From assembly GCF_003254475.1 (NCBI RefSeq), contig NZ_QFYQ01000001.1:2480001-2544000 (forward strand): a stretch of 64,000 bases of DNA, written 5' to 3'. This DNA comes from Phenylobacterium soli. GTDB lineage: Bacteria > Pseudomonadota > Alphaproteobacteria > Caulobacterales > Caulobacteraceae. Under the pieces are notes generated by a model. The model saw only the letters and a program-made list of their open reading frames with translations. It was not told the DNA's origin and searched no databases. Positions 1-8,800 of the stretch are shown here, in pieces; the stretch's first letter is position 1; the number at the start of each line of letters is the position of its first letter. The translations under genes and the position numbers were made by a program.

Positions 1-86
1 TCGGAACGCTGAAGCCGGGCGCGCGGGTGAACCTGGAGATCGACATGCTGGCGCGCTATCTCGCGCGCTGGCGCGAAACGGCCTAA
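1..86 (+). CDS. ribE: Riboflavin synthase alpha chain, C-terminal end (partial)
   Basis: Only the last 27 codons are inside the window, read in the frame starting at base 3 and ending with TAA at 84-86. The visible peptide contains [15 protein letters not shown], which matches the conserved C-terminal end of riboflavin synthase (the enzyme that dismutates two 6,7-dimethyl-8-ribityllumazine molecules to riboflavin). The next gene downstream is lumazine synthase, which makes its substrate, so the context agrees. Too short to exclude another member of the lumazine-binding family. Confidence 0.75.
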   Translation, partial: GTLKPGARVNLEIDMLARYLARWRETA

Positions 87-114
87 AGCGTCGGCCGACA
101 TGACCGGAGCCGAC

Positions 115-582
115 ATGAGCGACGACAAGATCCGCATCCTGATCGTGGAAGCGCGCTTCTACGACCACCTGGCCGACGCCCTTCTGGAAGGCGCCAAAGG
201 GGTGCTGGACGCCTTCGGGGCGGAATACGACGTGGTGACCGTGCCCGGCGCCCTGGAGATCCCGGGCGCTATCGCCTTCGCCGAGGAGGGCGGCCATCGC
301 CCGGCGGGCGCTGCGGCCTATGACGGCTATGTGGCCCTCGGCACGGTGATCCGCGGCGAGACCTACCACTTCGAGATCGTCTCCAACGAGAGCGCCCGCG
401 GCATCATGGACCTGACGGTCCACAAGCGCGCCTGCATCGGCAACGGCGTCCTGACCGTCGAGGACGAGGCCCAGGCGCTCGCCCGCGCCCGGCCGGAAGA
501 GGGCGACAAGGGCGGCGGCGCCGCCCGCGCGGCCCTGACCATGATCGCCCTGAAGCGCCAGCTGCTCGGCCAGGCGCGATGA
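115..582 (+). CDS. ribH: 6,7-dimethyl-8-ribityllumazine synthase
   Basis: This cytoplasmic enzyme condenses 5-amino-6-ribitylaminouracil with dihydroxybutanone phosphate, the penultimate step of riboflavin synthesis, and usually forms icosahedral or decameric shells. The 155-residue product has the family signatures [19 protein letters not shown] with the catalytic His at about residue 85, and GVLTVE. Two ATGs are possible, at 100 and 115. I chose 115 because GGAG sits 5 nt upstream and because the product then begins [16 protein letters not shown], as is usual. It directly follows riboflavin synthase and overlaps nusB by 4 nt (ATGA), the classic ribH-nusB arrangement. Confidence 0.95.
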   Translation: MSDDKIRILIVEARFYDHLADALLEGAKGVLDAFGAEYDVVTVPGALEIPGAIAFAEEGGHRPAGAAAYDGYVALGTVIRGETYHFEIVSNESARGIMDLTVHKRACIGNGVLTVEDEAQALARARPEEGDKGGGAARAALTMIALKRQLLGQAR

Positions 583-1052
583 GCCCCCTCGCTCCCAAAC
601 AGGCGCGCTCGGTCGCCCGCCTCGCCGCCGTCCAGGCGCTCTACCAGATGGAAGTCTCCGGCGCCGGCGCCGAGGCGGTGATCCGCGAGTTCAGCGAGCA
701 CCGCTTCGACCGCGACGTGCCGGCCGAGAGCGACGAGGACGCGCGCACCCTGGCGGCCGCCGACGAGGCCTTCTTCGCCGATCTGGTGCGCGGCGTGGTC
801 GGCCACCAGCGCGAGATCGACTCCGCCATCGCCCGGCGCCTCGCCACCGGCTGGAAGCTGGAGCGGATCGACGCGACGGTCCGCGCCATGCTGCGCGCCG
901 GCGCCTATGAGCTCACCCACCGGCCCGACGTCCCCACCGAGGTGGCGATCGACGAGTATGTGGAGCTCGCCAAATCCTTCTTCGAAGGCCCGGAGCCGGG
1001 GTTCGTGAACGGCGCCCTGGATGCGGTGGCCCAGGATGTCCGAAAGGGATGA
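579..1052 (+). CDS. nusB: Transcription antitermination protein NusB
   Basis: NusB binds boxA RNA with NusE (ribosomal protein S10) and supports antitermination of rRNA transcription. The 157-residue product starts with the helical [20 protein letters not shown] segment and carries the family C-terminal region with [18 protein letters not shown] and [10 protein letters not shown]. Its ATG overlaps the ribH stop (ATGA), so the two are probably translationally coupled. The end of the gene overlaps the start of thiL by 17 nt in a different frame. Confidence 0.95.
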   Translation: MSPLAPKQARSVARLAAVQALYQMEVSGAGAEAVIREFSEHRFDRDVPAESDEDARTLAAADEAFFADLVRGVVGHQREIDSAIARRLATGWKLERIDATVRAMLRAGAYELTHRPDVPTEVAIDEYVELAKSFFEGPEPGFVNGALDAVAQDVRKG

Positions 1053-1983
1053 GTTCGACGAGATTGCGCGCCTCTTCCGCCCGCTGACCCGCGGCGCGCC
1101 GGGCGCGTTCGATCTCCTGGACGACGCCGCGGTGCTCCCCTCGCGGCCGGGCTACGACCTGGTCGTGACCAAGGACGCGGTCGTCGAGGGCGTCCACTTT
1201 CCCGAGGGCGAGGCGCCCGACATGGTCGCCCGCAAGGCGCTGCGGGTGAATCTCTCGGACCTCGCGGCCAAGGGCGCCGAGCCCTTCGCCTGTTTCATGG
1301 CGCTCGCCTGGCCGCGGCGCTACGAGGCCCGCGACCGCGAGCGCTTCGCCCTCGGCCTCGCCGCGGACCTGGAGACCTACGGCCTCAGCCTGATGGGCGG
1401 CGACACCGTGGTCGCGCCCGGGCCGCTGTGGGTCTCGATCACCGCCATGGGCTGGGTCCCCGAGGGCCGGATGATCCGCCGCGGCGGCGCGCGGGCCGGC
1501 GACCTCGTCCTGGTCAGCGGCTCCATCGGCGATGCGACCCTCGGGCTCGCCGCCGTGAAGGGCGAGATCAAGGATCCGCGGGGCCGGCTGATCTTCCGTT
1601 ACCGGCTGCCCGACCCGCGGGTGGACCTGCGCGACGAGCTTCGCCGCATCGCCACCGCCGCGGCCGACGTCTCCGACGGCCTGGTGGCCGACGCCGGTCA
1701 CATCGCCGAGGCGAGCGGCTTGCGCCTGGAGCTCGATCTCGACGCCCTGCCGCTCTCCGGTCCGGCCGCCAGCTGGCTGGAGCGTCAGGCCGATCCCAAG
1801 GCCGGGCTCCTGCGGCTCGCCACCGGCGGCGACGACTACGAGATCGTCTGCGCCGTTCCGCCGGGGACGCAGCGGCCGGCCGGCTTCACCGTCGTCGGGC
1901 GGCTGGTGGAAGGCGAGGGGATTGCGGTGCGGATCGGCGGCCAGGCGGTCGACGCCGGTCCCGGCGGCTTCCGCCATCTCTGA
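1036..1983 (+). CDS. thiL: Thiamine-monophosphate kinase
   Basis: ThiL phosphorylates thiamine monophosphate to the active cofactor thiamine diphosphate using ATP. The 315-residue protein has the PurM-like signatures: DDAAVL near the N-terminus, [10 protein letters not shown], the [16 protein letters not shown] segment, [16 protein letters not shown] and GGDDYEI. An upstream ATG at 1021 is in frame, but the ATG at 1036 gives the usual family start [14 protein letters not shown]. The coding sequence begins inside nusB (17-nt overlap). The ribH-nusB-thiL order is common in proteobacteria. Confidence 0.95.
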   Translation: MSERDEFDEIARLFRPLTRGAPGAFDLLDDAAVLPSRPGYDLVVTKDAVVEGVHFPEGEAPDMVARKALRVNLSDLAAKGAEPFACFMALAWPRRYEARDRERFALGLAADLETYGLSLMGGDTVVAPGPLWVSITAMGWVPEGRMIRRGGARAGDLVLVSGSIGDATLGLAAVKGEIKDPRGRLIFRYRLPDPRVDLRDELRRIATAAADVSDGLVADAGHIAEASGLRLELDLDALPLSGPAASWLERQADPKAGLLRLATGGDDYEIVCAVPPGTQRPAGFTVVGRLVEGEGIAVRIGGQAVDAGPGGFRHL

Positions 1984-2004
1984 AGCGCCATTCTGAGACC
2001 GTCG

Positions 2005-2037
2005 GGCGGAACCGGGCCCGACCCGAGGGGTTCCGCC
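2005..2037 (+). terminator. Hairpin between thiL and the polyketide synthase
   Basis: GGCGGAACC (2005-2013) and GGTTCCGCC (2029-2037) form a perfect 9-bp stem with a 15-nt GC-rich loop. No U-tract follows, so this is not a textbook intrinsic terminator. It could be a partial transcription barrier separating the thiL operon from the polyketide synthase pair, or a leader structure of the latter, whose ATG lies 23 nt downstream. Confidence 0.3.
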
Positions 2038-2059
2038 AACTCGCCCTCGGAGCCCTGCC

Positions 2060-3109
2060 ATGTCGCCGCCGGTCCGGCTGCTCTCGCTCGCCACCGCCTC
2101 GCCGCCGCATGAGCTGCCGCAGGATACCGTGACCGAGGCCGCCCGCGCGGTATTCGGGCCGCGCATGCCGATCTTCGAGCGCCTGGCTCCTGTGTTCGCC
2201 AACGCCGGAATCCGCACCCGCCAGTCGGTCATGCCCATGGACTGGTACCTCCAGCCGCGCGGCTGGCCCGAACGCACCGAAGCCTATCTGGCAGGCGGCG
2301 TCGCCCTGTTCGCCGAGGCGGCCGAGGCGGCGCTGGCGGAAGCGGGGCTCAGGGGGGCGGACGTGGACGCCATCGTCACCGTCTCCTCCACCGGCATCGC
2401 CACGCCGAGCCTCGAGGCGCGCGCCATGGACCGCATGGGCTTTCGCAGCGACGCCATGCGCGTGCCGGTCTTCGGCCTCGGCTGTGCGGGCGGAGCCACC
2501 GGTCTGTCGCTGGCCGCCAGGCTGGCCGCCGCCCAGCCCGGCGCCGTCGTGCTTTTCGTGACGCTCGAGCTCTGCACGCTCGCCTTTCGCCTCGACGGGC
2601 TCGACAAGGCCGACATCGTCGCCACCGCCCTGTTCGGCGACGGCGCGGCGGCCTGCGTCCTGCGGGCCGGGGAGGACGGGTTCGCCGAGGTCGCCGGCCA
2701 GGCCGAGCACACCTGGCCCGACACCCTCGACATCATGGGCTGGCGCGTCGATCCGCAAGGGCTCGGCGTCATCTTCGCCCAGGCCATTCCGCCGTTCGCG
2801 CGGCGCGAGCTTCGGCCGGCGATGGACGCCATGCTGGCCGCTCAGGACCTCGCCGTCGCCGACGTCGACCGCTTCGTCTGCCATCCTGGCGGGGTGAAGG
2901 TGATCGAGGCGCTGGAGGCCTCGCTGGACCTCGGGCAGGGGGCGCTCGACGCGGAGCGCGAGGTGCTGGCCGACCACGGCAACATGTCCGCGCCCACCGT
3001 GCTCTTCGTCCTCGACCGGGCGCGCCGCCGCGGCCTGCCGCGCCGCTCGGTGCTCACGGCCCTCGGACCGGGCTTCACCGCCAGCACGGTGACGCTCCTG
3101 GCCGCATGA
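2060..3109 (+). CDS. Type III polyketide synthase (chalcone/stilbene synthase family)
   Basis: Enzymes of this family condense an acyl-CoA starter with malonyl-CoA extenders and cyclise the product without an acyl carrier protein. The 349-residue length is typical, and the thiolase-fold catalytic triad is visible: Cys142 in GLGCAGG, His275 in CHPGG and Asn308 in HGNMSAP. The next gene, overlapping by 4 nt, encodes an isoprenylcysteine-methyltransferase-like protein. That pairing is known from bacterial alkylresorcinol and alkylpyrone loci (srs of Streptomyces, bps of Bacillus), so long-chain alkylpyrones or resorcinols are the likely product. The exact starter and ring type cannot be read from sequence. 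GGAG lies 7 nt before the ATG. Confidence 0.9.
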   Translation: MSPPVRLLSLATASPPHELPQDTVTEAARAVFGPRMPIFERLAPVFANAGIRTRQSVMPMDWYLQPRGWPERTEAYLAGGVALFAEAAEAALAEAGLRGADVDAIVTVSSTGIATPSLEARAMDRMGFRSDAMRVPVFGLGCAGGATGLSLAARLAAAQPGAVVLFVTLELCTLAFRLDGLDKADIVATALFGDGAAACVLRAGEDGFAEVAGQAEHTWPDTLDIMGWRVDPQGLGVIFAQAIPPFARRELRPAMDAMLAAQDLAVADVDRFVCHPGGVKVIEALEASLDLGQGALDAEREVLADHGNMSAPTVLFVLDRARRRGLPRRSVLTALGPGFTASTVTLLAA

Positions 3110-3606
3110 CGCTCTCGATCGTCATCCTCGCCCTTGTGACGCTGCAGCGCCTGGGCGAACTCGTGCTCGCCCGGCGCAACACTCGCCGGCTCCTGGCGAG
3201 GGGCGCCGTCGAGGTCGCGCCCGAGCACTATCCCGTGCTCGTCGGCCTGCATTTCGCCTGGCTGGCGGGGCTCTGGTGGTGGGGATGGGACCGGCCGGCG
3301 GATCTGCGCTGGCTCGCCGTCTATCTGGTCCTGCAGGCCTTGCGGGTCTGGACCCTCGTGAGCCTCGGCGAGCGCTGGACGACGCGGATCATCGTCCTGC
3401 CGGGCGCGCCGCTGGTCCGGCGCGGCCCTTACAGGATCCTGCCGCACCCGAATTACGCCGTGGTGGTCGGCGAGATCGCCGTCCTGCCGCTGGTCTTCGA
3501 CCTGCCCGTCTATGCGGCGGTGTTCTCCGCCCTCAACGCCTCGATCCTGTGGGTGCGGATCCGGGCCGAGGGACGGGCGCTGAAGCGCGCGTCGGCGGCG
3601 GCCTAG
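3106..3606 (+). CDS. ICMT-family membrane methyltransferase, likely alkylpyrone/alkylresorcinol O-methyltransferase
   Basis: The 166-residue integral membrane protein has three or four hydrophobic segments and the ICMT-like C-terminal signature RRGPYRILPHPNYAVVVGE at about 105-123, which forms the SAM-binding region in this family. Its ATG overlaps the polyketide synthase stop (ATGA), implying coupled translation and a shared pathway. By analogy with BpsB/SrsB it would O-methylate a phenolic or pyrone lipid in the membrane. Its TAG stop lies in a CTAG shared with the convergent protease gene. The substrate assignment is inference from context. Confidence 0.8.
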   Translation: MTLSIVILALVTLQRLGELVLARRNTRRLLARGAVEVAPEHYPVLVGLHFAWLAGLWWWGWDRPADLRWLAVYLVLQALRVWTLVSLGERWTTRIIVLPGAPLVRRGPYRILPHPNYAVVVGEIAVLPLVFDLPVYAAVFSALNASILWVRIRAEGRALKRASAAA

Positions 3607-4589
3607 CCCATCAGGTCGAAGCGCACCTGCGAGCGGCCGAAATCGAGCGCCACGGCGTCGAACTGGGTCAAGAGGTCCATGCCGAGCACGATGGCCGGCT
3701 GGTCCTTCAGGCCCCAGATGTCGAACACATGGGCGTCGGCATAGACCACCGGCACGTTGCCGAGCTCCAGCCCGCCGAGCCGTAGGAACGGAAGGTAGAA
3801 CATCTCGCCGGTGAATTTCTCGCCGGCGATGGTCTCCATGCCGACTTCCTCGTGCTTGCCGTGGAACGGCTGGTGCGCCTCGAGCCGCGTCACCAGGGTG
3901 TGCAGCGCGGTGTTGCACATGGTGGCCTGCGAGCCGGAGTCGATCATGGCGCTGATCTTGTGGCCGCTGAGGTCGGCGTCGACGATGGTCAACTGGCCGA
4001 GCCGTCGCTTGGCCGGCACGACGATGCGGTTGCCGTAAGAGTTCTCCGGCCGCGAGGCGGTGATCTCGATGCTCTTCTTGCGGAAGTCGAGGACCAGCCG
4101 CTGGCCCTTCAGCCAGTCGATGCCGAGCACCCCGTCGACCTCGCCGCCAAAGGTCGGCAACGAAGGCGCGCGCACCCGGCGCTGGTGGCGGTCGCCGACC
4201 TTCAGGGTGTCGATCATCACCGCCGGTCGGGTCTTCACCCCCACGACCGTGTGGACCGGCGCCGGCGTGGTCGGCTGCAGCTCCAGCCTCTCGGCCAGGG
4301 CGTGCGAGACGCAGCTGACGTTGGCGCCGGTGTCGAGGATGAAGTTGAAGGGGCCCTTGCCGTTGATGTCCACCGGAGCCATCAGGTGCTCGAACTTGTC
4401 CCGCTGGGAGGCGAGCTTGGTCGGGGGCTCGTCGGGAGCCGGCGCCTCGGCGGCGGCGGCGGGGGCGGGGGCGGGCGTCGAGACCCCCGCCGGTTCGGCG
4501 ATCTGCTGGGCCAGGGCGCGCCCGGCGGTCGAAACGGCGGCGGCGCCCGCCAGCAGGCTGAACGCCGCATTGCGACGAGTGAGCGACAT
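3603..4589 (-). CDS. Tat-exported tandem retropepsin-like aspartic protease
   Basis: The 328-residue product begins with a twin-arginine signal (SLTRRNAAFSLLAGAAA, then ALAQ), followed by a Pro/Ala-rich linker to about residue 60. Two copies of the retroviral-type aspartic protease fold follow. The first has FILDTGANVS with Asp86 and the flap-end motif DGVLGIDWL. The second has AMIDSGSQAT with Asp217 and IVLGMDLLTQ. Retropepsins are normally single domains that dimerise, so this gene appears to carry a whole two-lobed enzyme in one chain, exported to the periplasm. I chose the ATG at 4589 because it starts the Tat signal. Substrate unknown. Related domains are annotated as aspartyl protease family in many alphaproteobacteria. 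Confidence 0.8.
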   Translation of the reverse strand: MSLTRRNAAFSLLAGAAAVSTAGRALAQQIAEPAGVSTPAPAPAAAAEAPAPDEPPTKLASQRDKFEHLMAPVDINGKGPFNFILDTGANVSCVSHALAERLELQPTTPAPVHTVVGVKTRPAVMIDTLKVGDRHQRRVRAPSLPTFGGEVDGVLGIDWLKGQRLVLDFRKKSIEITASRPENSYGNRIVVPAKRRLGQLTIVDADLSGHKISAMIDSGSQATMCNTALHTLVTRLEAHQPFHGKHEEVGMETIAGEKFTGEMFYLPFLRLGGLELGNVPVVYADAHVFDIWGLKDQPAIVLGMDLLTQFDAVALDFGRSQVRFDLMG

Positions 4590-4702
4590 CCCGCGATCCT
4601 CCCTGGATCTACTTTGAAGTGAGGATACCACCGTTCGGTCACGCCCGCACGGCCCAGCCGCGCCTCAACCTTGCGGAAACCCGCGACCCTCATCCTTCGC
4701 CC

Positions 4703-5119
4703 ATGTTCCGCCGCGCCCTCATCGCCGTCGCCGCCCTCGGGCTCGCCACCGCCTCGCCGGCGCACGCCGAGGGGCCCAAGCCGGTCGGCCAGTACGTCGA
4801 CCTGCAGCCGGTCGGCCTGCCCGTCGTGGTGAAGGGCCAGCTCGTCAACTACGTCTTCGTCTATGTGCGGGTGAACCTGACGGCCTCGGCCGATGTCTCC
4901 CAGGTGCGTACCAAGGAGCCGTTCTTCCGCGACGCCCTGGTCCGCCTGGCCCACCGCACGCCCTTCACCCGGCCGGACGATTACAACCGCATCGACGAGC
5001 GCCGCGTCGCCGCCGCCATGACCCAGGCCGCCGCGGCCATCACCGGCCCGGGAATCGTCGCCTCGGCGGCGGTCACCTCCCAGGCGCCGCAGCACCGGAT
5101 TCCGAACCCCAAAAGCTGA
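4703..5119 (+). CDS. Small secreted hypothetical protein
   Basis: The product is 138 residues. It starts with a clear Sec signal peptide (MFRRALIAVAALGLATASPAHA, cut after AHA). The mature part contains an amphipathic strand-rich stretch (NYVFVYVRVNLTASADV) followed by helical sequence (FFRDALVRLAHRTPF). This recalls the C-terminal domain of the flagellar stator protein FliL, but no flagellar gene is nearby, so I do not transfer the name. I chose the ATG at 4703 because it begins the signal peptide. Divergent from the aspartic protease with 113 nt between the starts. Confidence 0.65.
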   Translation: MFRRALIAVAALGLATASPAHAEGPKPVGQYVDLQPVGLPVVVKGQLVNYVFVYVRVNLTASADVSQVRTKEPFFRDALVRLAHRTPFTRPDDYNRIDERRVAAAMTQAAAAITGPGIVASAAVTSQAPQHRIPNPKS

Positions 5120-5131
5120 AAACCCCAGCTG

Positions 5132-5164
5132 CCACGCAAGCTTCCTGAGCGGCAGGTTGCGTGG
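5132..5164 (+). other. Long hairpin upstream of hppA
   Basis: CCACGCAA (5132-5139) pairs with TTGCGTGG (5157-5164), and an inner CCTG (5144-5147) pairs with CAGG (5153-5156), giving a bulged 12-bp hairpin. It lies 12 nt after the small secreted gene and about 165 nt before hppA. There is no T-run after it, so it may be a factor-dependent terminator for the upstream gene or part of the long hppA leader. I see no gene in 5120-5329. Confidence 0.35.
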
Positions 5165-5329
5165 GCGGGCCATCTTTGGCACTTTCGCGCCGCCTAATCT
5201 GGGGGGCGCGATGTAACGCGTCTCCTTTTCATTCGAGGAAACCAAGGGCTGGGTTCGAATCGGGGGGCCGCAGATCGACCGCGGCGGGCCGGTTAACCTT
5301 GCGCGCAATCGGAGAGGGGTGCGCACGAT

Positions 5330-7456
5330 ATGAGTTTGACGCTTACGCTGGTGATCGCAGCCGGCCTGCTTGCGGTGCTTTACGGCGCCGTGCAGGCCAG
5401 CGCGCTGCTGCGGGCTTCGCCCGGCAACGCGCGGATGCAGGAGATCGCCGCCGCGATTCAGGAGGGCGCCAGCGCCTACCTGCGCCGCCAATACACCACC
5501 ATCGCCATCGTCGGCGTCGTGGTCCTGATCATCGCCGGCGTGCTCATCGGCCCGCTGGCCGCCGTCGGCTTCCTGATCGGCGCCGTCCTCTCGGGCGCGG
5601 CGGGCTACGCCGGCATGCTGATCTCGGTCCGCGCCAACGTGCGCACCGCCCAGGCGGCGTCGGAAGGCCTCGAGAAGGGCCTGTCCATGGCGTTCCGCTC
5701 GGGCGCGGTCACCGGCATGCTGGTGGCGGGCTTCGCGCTGCTGGGCGTGTCGGTCTACTACTACGTCCTGACCGGCCCGCTCGGCCTGGAGGCGACCAGC
5801 CGTGAGGTGGTCGACAGCCTCGTGGCCCTCGGCTTCGGCGCCTCGCTGATCTCCATCTTCGCCCGTCTGGGCGGCGGCATCTTCACCAAGGGCGCCGACG
5901 TCGGCGGCGACATGGTGGGCAAGGTCGAGGCCGGCATCCCGGAAGACGACCCCCGCAACGCCGCGACCATCGCCGACAACGTGGGCGACAACGTCGGCGA
6001 CTGCGCCGGCATGGCCGCCGACCTGTTCGAGACCTATGCGGTGACCACGGTCGCCACCATGGTCCTGGCGGCGATCTTCTTCCGCGGCGACGCGGCGGTC
6101 GGCAACATGATGCTGCTGCCGCTGGCGATCTGCGGCGTCTGCATCGTCACCTCGATCATCGGCACCTTCTTCGTGCGCCTGGGCAAGAGCCGCAACATCA
6201 TGGGCGCGCTCTACCAGGGCCTGATCGTCACCGGCGTCCTGTCGCTCGGCGCGATCTGGTGGGTCACCAACAAGCTGGTGCCCGGCGCGGTCACCGTGAA
6301 CGACGTCACCTACACCGGCATGAGCCTGTTCTGGTGCGGCGTGGTCGGCCTGGCCGTCACCGCCGCCATCGTGGTGATCACCGAGTTCTACACCGGCACC
6401 GGCTTCCGCCCGGTGAAGTCGGTGGCCAAGGCCTCGGTCTCCGGCCATGGCACCAACGTGATCCAGGGGCTCGCCATGTCCCTGGAATCCACCGCCCTGC
6501 CGGCCCTGACGATCATCGTCGGCATCATCGTCACCTATAACCTCGCCGGCCTGTTCGGCATCGCCATCGCCACCACCGCCATGCTGTCGCTGGCGGGCGT
6601 GATCGTGGCGCTCGACGCCTTCGGTCCGGTGACCGACAACGCCGGCGGCATCGCCGAGATGGCGGGCCTTCCCTCGGAAGTCCGCGTCTCCACCGACGCC
6701 CTGGACGCGGTCGGCAACACCACCAAGGCGGTGACCAAGGGCTATGCGATCGGTTCGGCGGGCCTCGGCGCGCTGGTGCTGTTCGCCGCCTACACCTCGG
6801 ACCTGAAGTACTTCGCCCAGAACGCGGCCCCCGGCTCGTTCTTCGAAGGCCTCGGCCCGGTGCCGTTCGACCTGTCGAACCCCTATGTGGTGGTCGGCCT
6901 GCTGTTCGGCGGCCTGCTGCCGTTCCTGTTCGGCGGCATGTCGATGACCGCCGTGGGCCGCGCCGCCGAGTCGGTGGTCGCGGAGGTGCGTCGCCAGTTC
7001 AAGGAGAACCCCGGCATCATGACCGGGGAGGTGAAGCCGGAATACGGCCGCGCCGTGGACATCCTGACCCGCGCCGCGATCCGCGAGATGATCGTCCCGA
7101 GCCTCCTGCCGGTGGCTTCGCCGATCGTCCTGTTCTTCGTGATCAAGGCCATCGCCGGCAAGGTCGACGCCTTCGCCGCCCTCGGCGCCATGCTGATGGG
7201 CGTGATCGTCACCGGCCTGTTCGTCGCCATCTCGATGACCTCGGGCGGCGGCGCGTGGGATAACGCCAAGAAGCTGATCGAAGAGGGTCACTACGGCGGC
7301 AAGGGCTCCGACGCCCACAAGGCCGCCGTCACCGGCGACACCGTCGGCGATCCCTACAAGGACACGGCGGGCCCCGCCGTGAACCCGATGATCAAGATCA
7401 CCAACATCGTGGCCCTGCTGCTCCTGGCGGTCCTGGCCCGCGGGATGATCGGCTGA
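5330..7456 (+). CDS. hppA: Membrane-bound proton-translocating pyrophosphatase, K+-independent type
   Basis: This inner-membrane pump couples hydrolysis of pyrophosphate to proton export. The 708-residue protein has about 16 hydrophobic segments and the pyrophosphate-binding signature [11 protein letters not shown] at 190-200, followed by [20 protein letters not shown]. The segment [10 protein letters not shown] places Lys at 466 and Thr at 469. These are the residues known to replace Ala in K+-independent enzymes (the A460K switch established in the Carboxydothermus enzyme), so potassium should not be needed. The gene is monocistronic, with a leader of about 200 nt and a strong intrinsic terminator directly downstream. 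Confidence 0.97.
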   Translation: MSLTLTLVIAAGLLAVLYGAVQASALLRASPGNARMQEIAAAIQEGASAYLRRQYTTIAIVGVVVLIIAGVLIGPLAAVGFLIGAVLSGAAGYAGMLISVRANVRTAQAASEGLEKGLSMAFRSGAVTGMLVAGFALLGVSVYYYVLTGPLGLEATSREVVDSLVALGFGASLISIFARLGGGIFTKGADVGGDMVGKVEAGIPEDDPRNAATIADNVGDNVGDCAGMAADLFETYAVTTVATMVLAAIFFRGDAAVGNMMLLPLAICGVCIVTSIIGTFFVRLGKSRNIMGALYQGLIVTGVLSLGAIWWVTNKLVPGAVTVNDVTYTGMSLFWCGVVGLAVTAAIVVITEFYTGTGFRPVKSVAKASVSGHGTNVIQGLAMSLESTALPALTIIVGIIVTYNLAGLFGIAIATTAMLSLAGVIVALDAFGPVTDNAGGIAEMAGLPSEVRVSTDALDAVGNTTKAVTKGYAIGSAGLGALVLFAAYTSDLKYFAQNAAPGSFFEGLGPVPFDLSNPYVVVGLLFGGLLPFLFGGMSMTAVGRAAESVVAEVRRQFKENPGIMTGEVKPEYGRAVDILTRAAIREMIVPSLLPVASPIVLFFVIKAIAGKVDAFAALGAMLMGVIVTGLFVAISMTSGGGAWDNAKKLIEEGHYGGKGSDAHKAAVTGDTVGDPYKDTAGPAVNPMIKITNIVALLLLAVLARGMIG

Positions 7457-7480
7457 TCTCGATCCTGAGCTGAAAAGCCG

Positions 7481-7517
7481 AACGCCCCGGAGAGCGATCT
7501 CCGGGGCGTTTTCTTTT
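7481..7517 (+). terminator. Intrinsic terminator of hppA
   Basis: AACGCCCCGGAGA (7481-7493) and TCTCCGGGGCGTT (7498-7510) form a perfect 13-bp stem with the tetraloop GCGA, followed by TTCTTTT. It starts 24 nt after the hppA stop and is one of the clearest terminators in the window. Confidence 0.93.
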
Positions 7518-7670
7518 GTCCACGAACCCCACGGCCGGGTGCGAGCCGGGCGGATCGCGGCCCGCCTCGGGTGCGCAGGGCTTTCCCGAGCGGCCCTGTT
7601 CACAGGGTTCGCGGCCAAAAGAAAAGGGCGGCCCGAGAGCCGCCCCATCCATTCGAATTCTGGCTGCGGA

Positions 7671-8159
7671 CTAGCGCCGGTCGCCCGGGCGGTTGCCGGG
7701 AACCCCTTCTTCCTCGTCGCGCGGCAGCATGGTGCCGTGGCCGACGGCGCCGAGCATCTGCTCGATGATGGTCATCTCGCGGCCGCGGGTCGGGGTCTCG
7801 CGGGTGTTGTAGGCGATCACCTTGCCGTCCTTCAGGGTGTAGCTGCGCACGTCGGTGACCTGCTCGCTGTCCTTGTCGAAGGCGATGGCGGTGACGTTGC
7901 GGGCCACGACCTTGGGCCGGCGGAACGCCACGCGCTCCTTCACCTGGTTCATGTAGAACCAGACGTTGGGGTCGAAGGTGGAGGTCGCCGAGGGCGAGCC
8001 CAGCTTGCCGCGCACCGTGGACTTGGTGTCGACGCCGACCTTCACGTCCTTGGGGTCGGATTCGATGGCCTGGAAGCCGGAGTAGGAGCTGATCGGCGCG
8101 CAGGCGGCGGTGGCCAGGAGGCCAGCGGCGACGGCGGCGAAGGCGGCGCGACGAAACAT
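7671..8159 (-). CDS. bamE: Outer membrane protein assembly factor BamE (SmpA/OmlA lipoprotein)
   Basis: BamE is an outer-membrane lipoprotein that stabilises the BAM complex, which folds beta-barrel proteins. The 162-residue product has a lipoprotein signal with lipobox LATAAC, then the SmpA/OmlA domain: VGVDTKSTVRGKLGSPS, followed by WFYMNQVKERVAF and further strands. The ATG at 8159 gives a normal signal peptide; an earlier in-frame ATG at 8189 would add ten residues without purpose. It is divergent from the cytochrome chaperone gene at 8270, as often seen in alphaproteobacteria. The C-terminal tail of charged residues is low-complexity. Confidence 0.88.
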   Translation of the reverse strand: MFRRAAFAAVAAGLLATAACAPISSYSGFQAIESDPKDVKVGVDTKSTVRGKLGSPSATSTFDPNVWFYMNQVKERVAFRRPKVVARNVTAIAFDKDSEQVTDVRSYTLKDGKVIAYNTRETPTRGREMTIIEQMLGAVGHGTMLPRDEEEGVPGNRPGDRR

Positions 8160-8269
8160 CTGCAAAGCGGGAGCCTGTTCTAGCGGCAAGAGGCTTTGAC
8201 CTATCCTTCGCCGCCCCTTAGTTCAATGCCGCCTTTAGTCCCGCCGTCGGGCGAAATCGAGGCGACACC

Positions 8270-8800
8270 ATGCTGCTCGACCGTCTGTTCCGCCCAAGGC
8301 CCGCCAAACTGACCGGGCGCGCGCTCTATTCGAAGGTGGTGGACCAGTCCCGCCGGCCGGCGATCTACCGCGACCTCGGCGCCCCTGACACCGTCGAAGG
8401 CCGCTTCGAGATCTACACCCTGCACACCATGGTCGTGATCGAGCGGCTGCGCGCGGGCGGCCGCCAAGCGGGCGAGGTCTCCCAGGCCCTGTTCGACGCC
8501 TATCTCAAGCACCTCGACGACGCCCTGCGCGAGCTCGGCGTCGGCGACCTCTCGGTCGGCAAGAAGATGCGCAAGCTGGGCGAGGCCTTCTACGGCCGCG
8601 GCAAGTCCTATGACGCGGCCCTCGAGGCCCTGCCGGACAAGGCGCCGCTGGTGGCCCTCCTGGCCCGCACCGTCTACGAAGGCGCCGACCCCGCCCAGGC
8701 CCCGGCGCTCGCCGACTACCTGCTCGCCCAGCGCGCCGCCCTGGCGGCCGAGCCCATCGAACGCCTGCTGGCCGGCGAGATCGACTGGAGCGCCGCATGA
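8270..8800 (+). CDS. Ubiquinol-cytochrome c chaperone family protein (CBP3/UQCC1-like)
   Basis: Members assist assembly of cytochrome b into the bc1 complex. The 176-residue product contains the family core: LYSKVVDQSRRPAIYRDLG near residue 20, then GRFEIYTLHTMVVIERLR, and the helical segment with FDAYLKHLDDALRELGVGD and VGKKMRKLGEAFYGR. It overlaps the following DUF177 gene by 4 nt (ATGA), matching the conserved alphaproteobacterial order bamE / chaperone-DUF177-plsX-fabH-ihfA. Probably cytoplasmic or at the inner face of the membrane. Confidence 0.88.
   Translation: MLLDRLFRPRPAKLTGRALYSKVVDQSRRPAIYRDLGAPDTVEGRFEIYTLHTMVVIERLRAGGRQAGEVSQALFDAYLKHLDDALRELGVGDLSVGKKMRKLGEAFYGRGKSYDAALEALPDKAPLVALLARTVYEGADPAQAPALADYLLAQRAALAAEPIERLLAGEIDWSAA

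Noticed and set aside
4382..7648. A 1088-codon minus-strand frame opposite hppA
   Set aside because: It is a His/Asp/Gly-rich GC-skew artefact opposite a well-conserved hppA gene, with no domain and no start signal.
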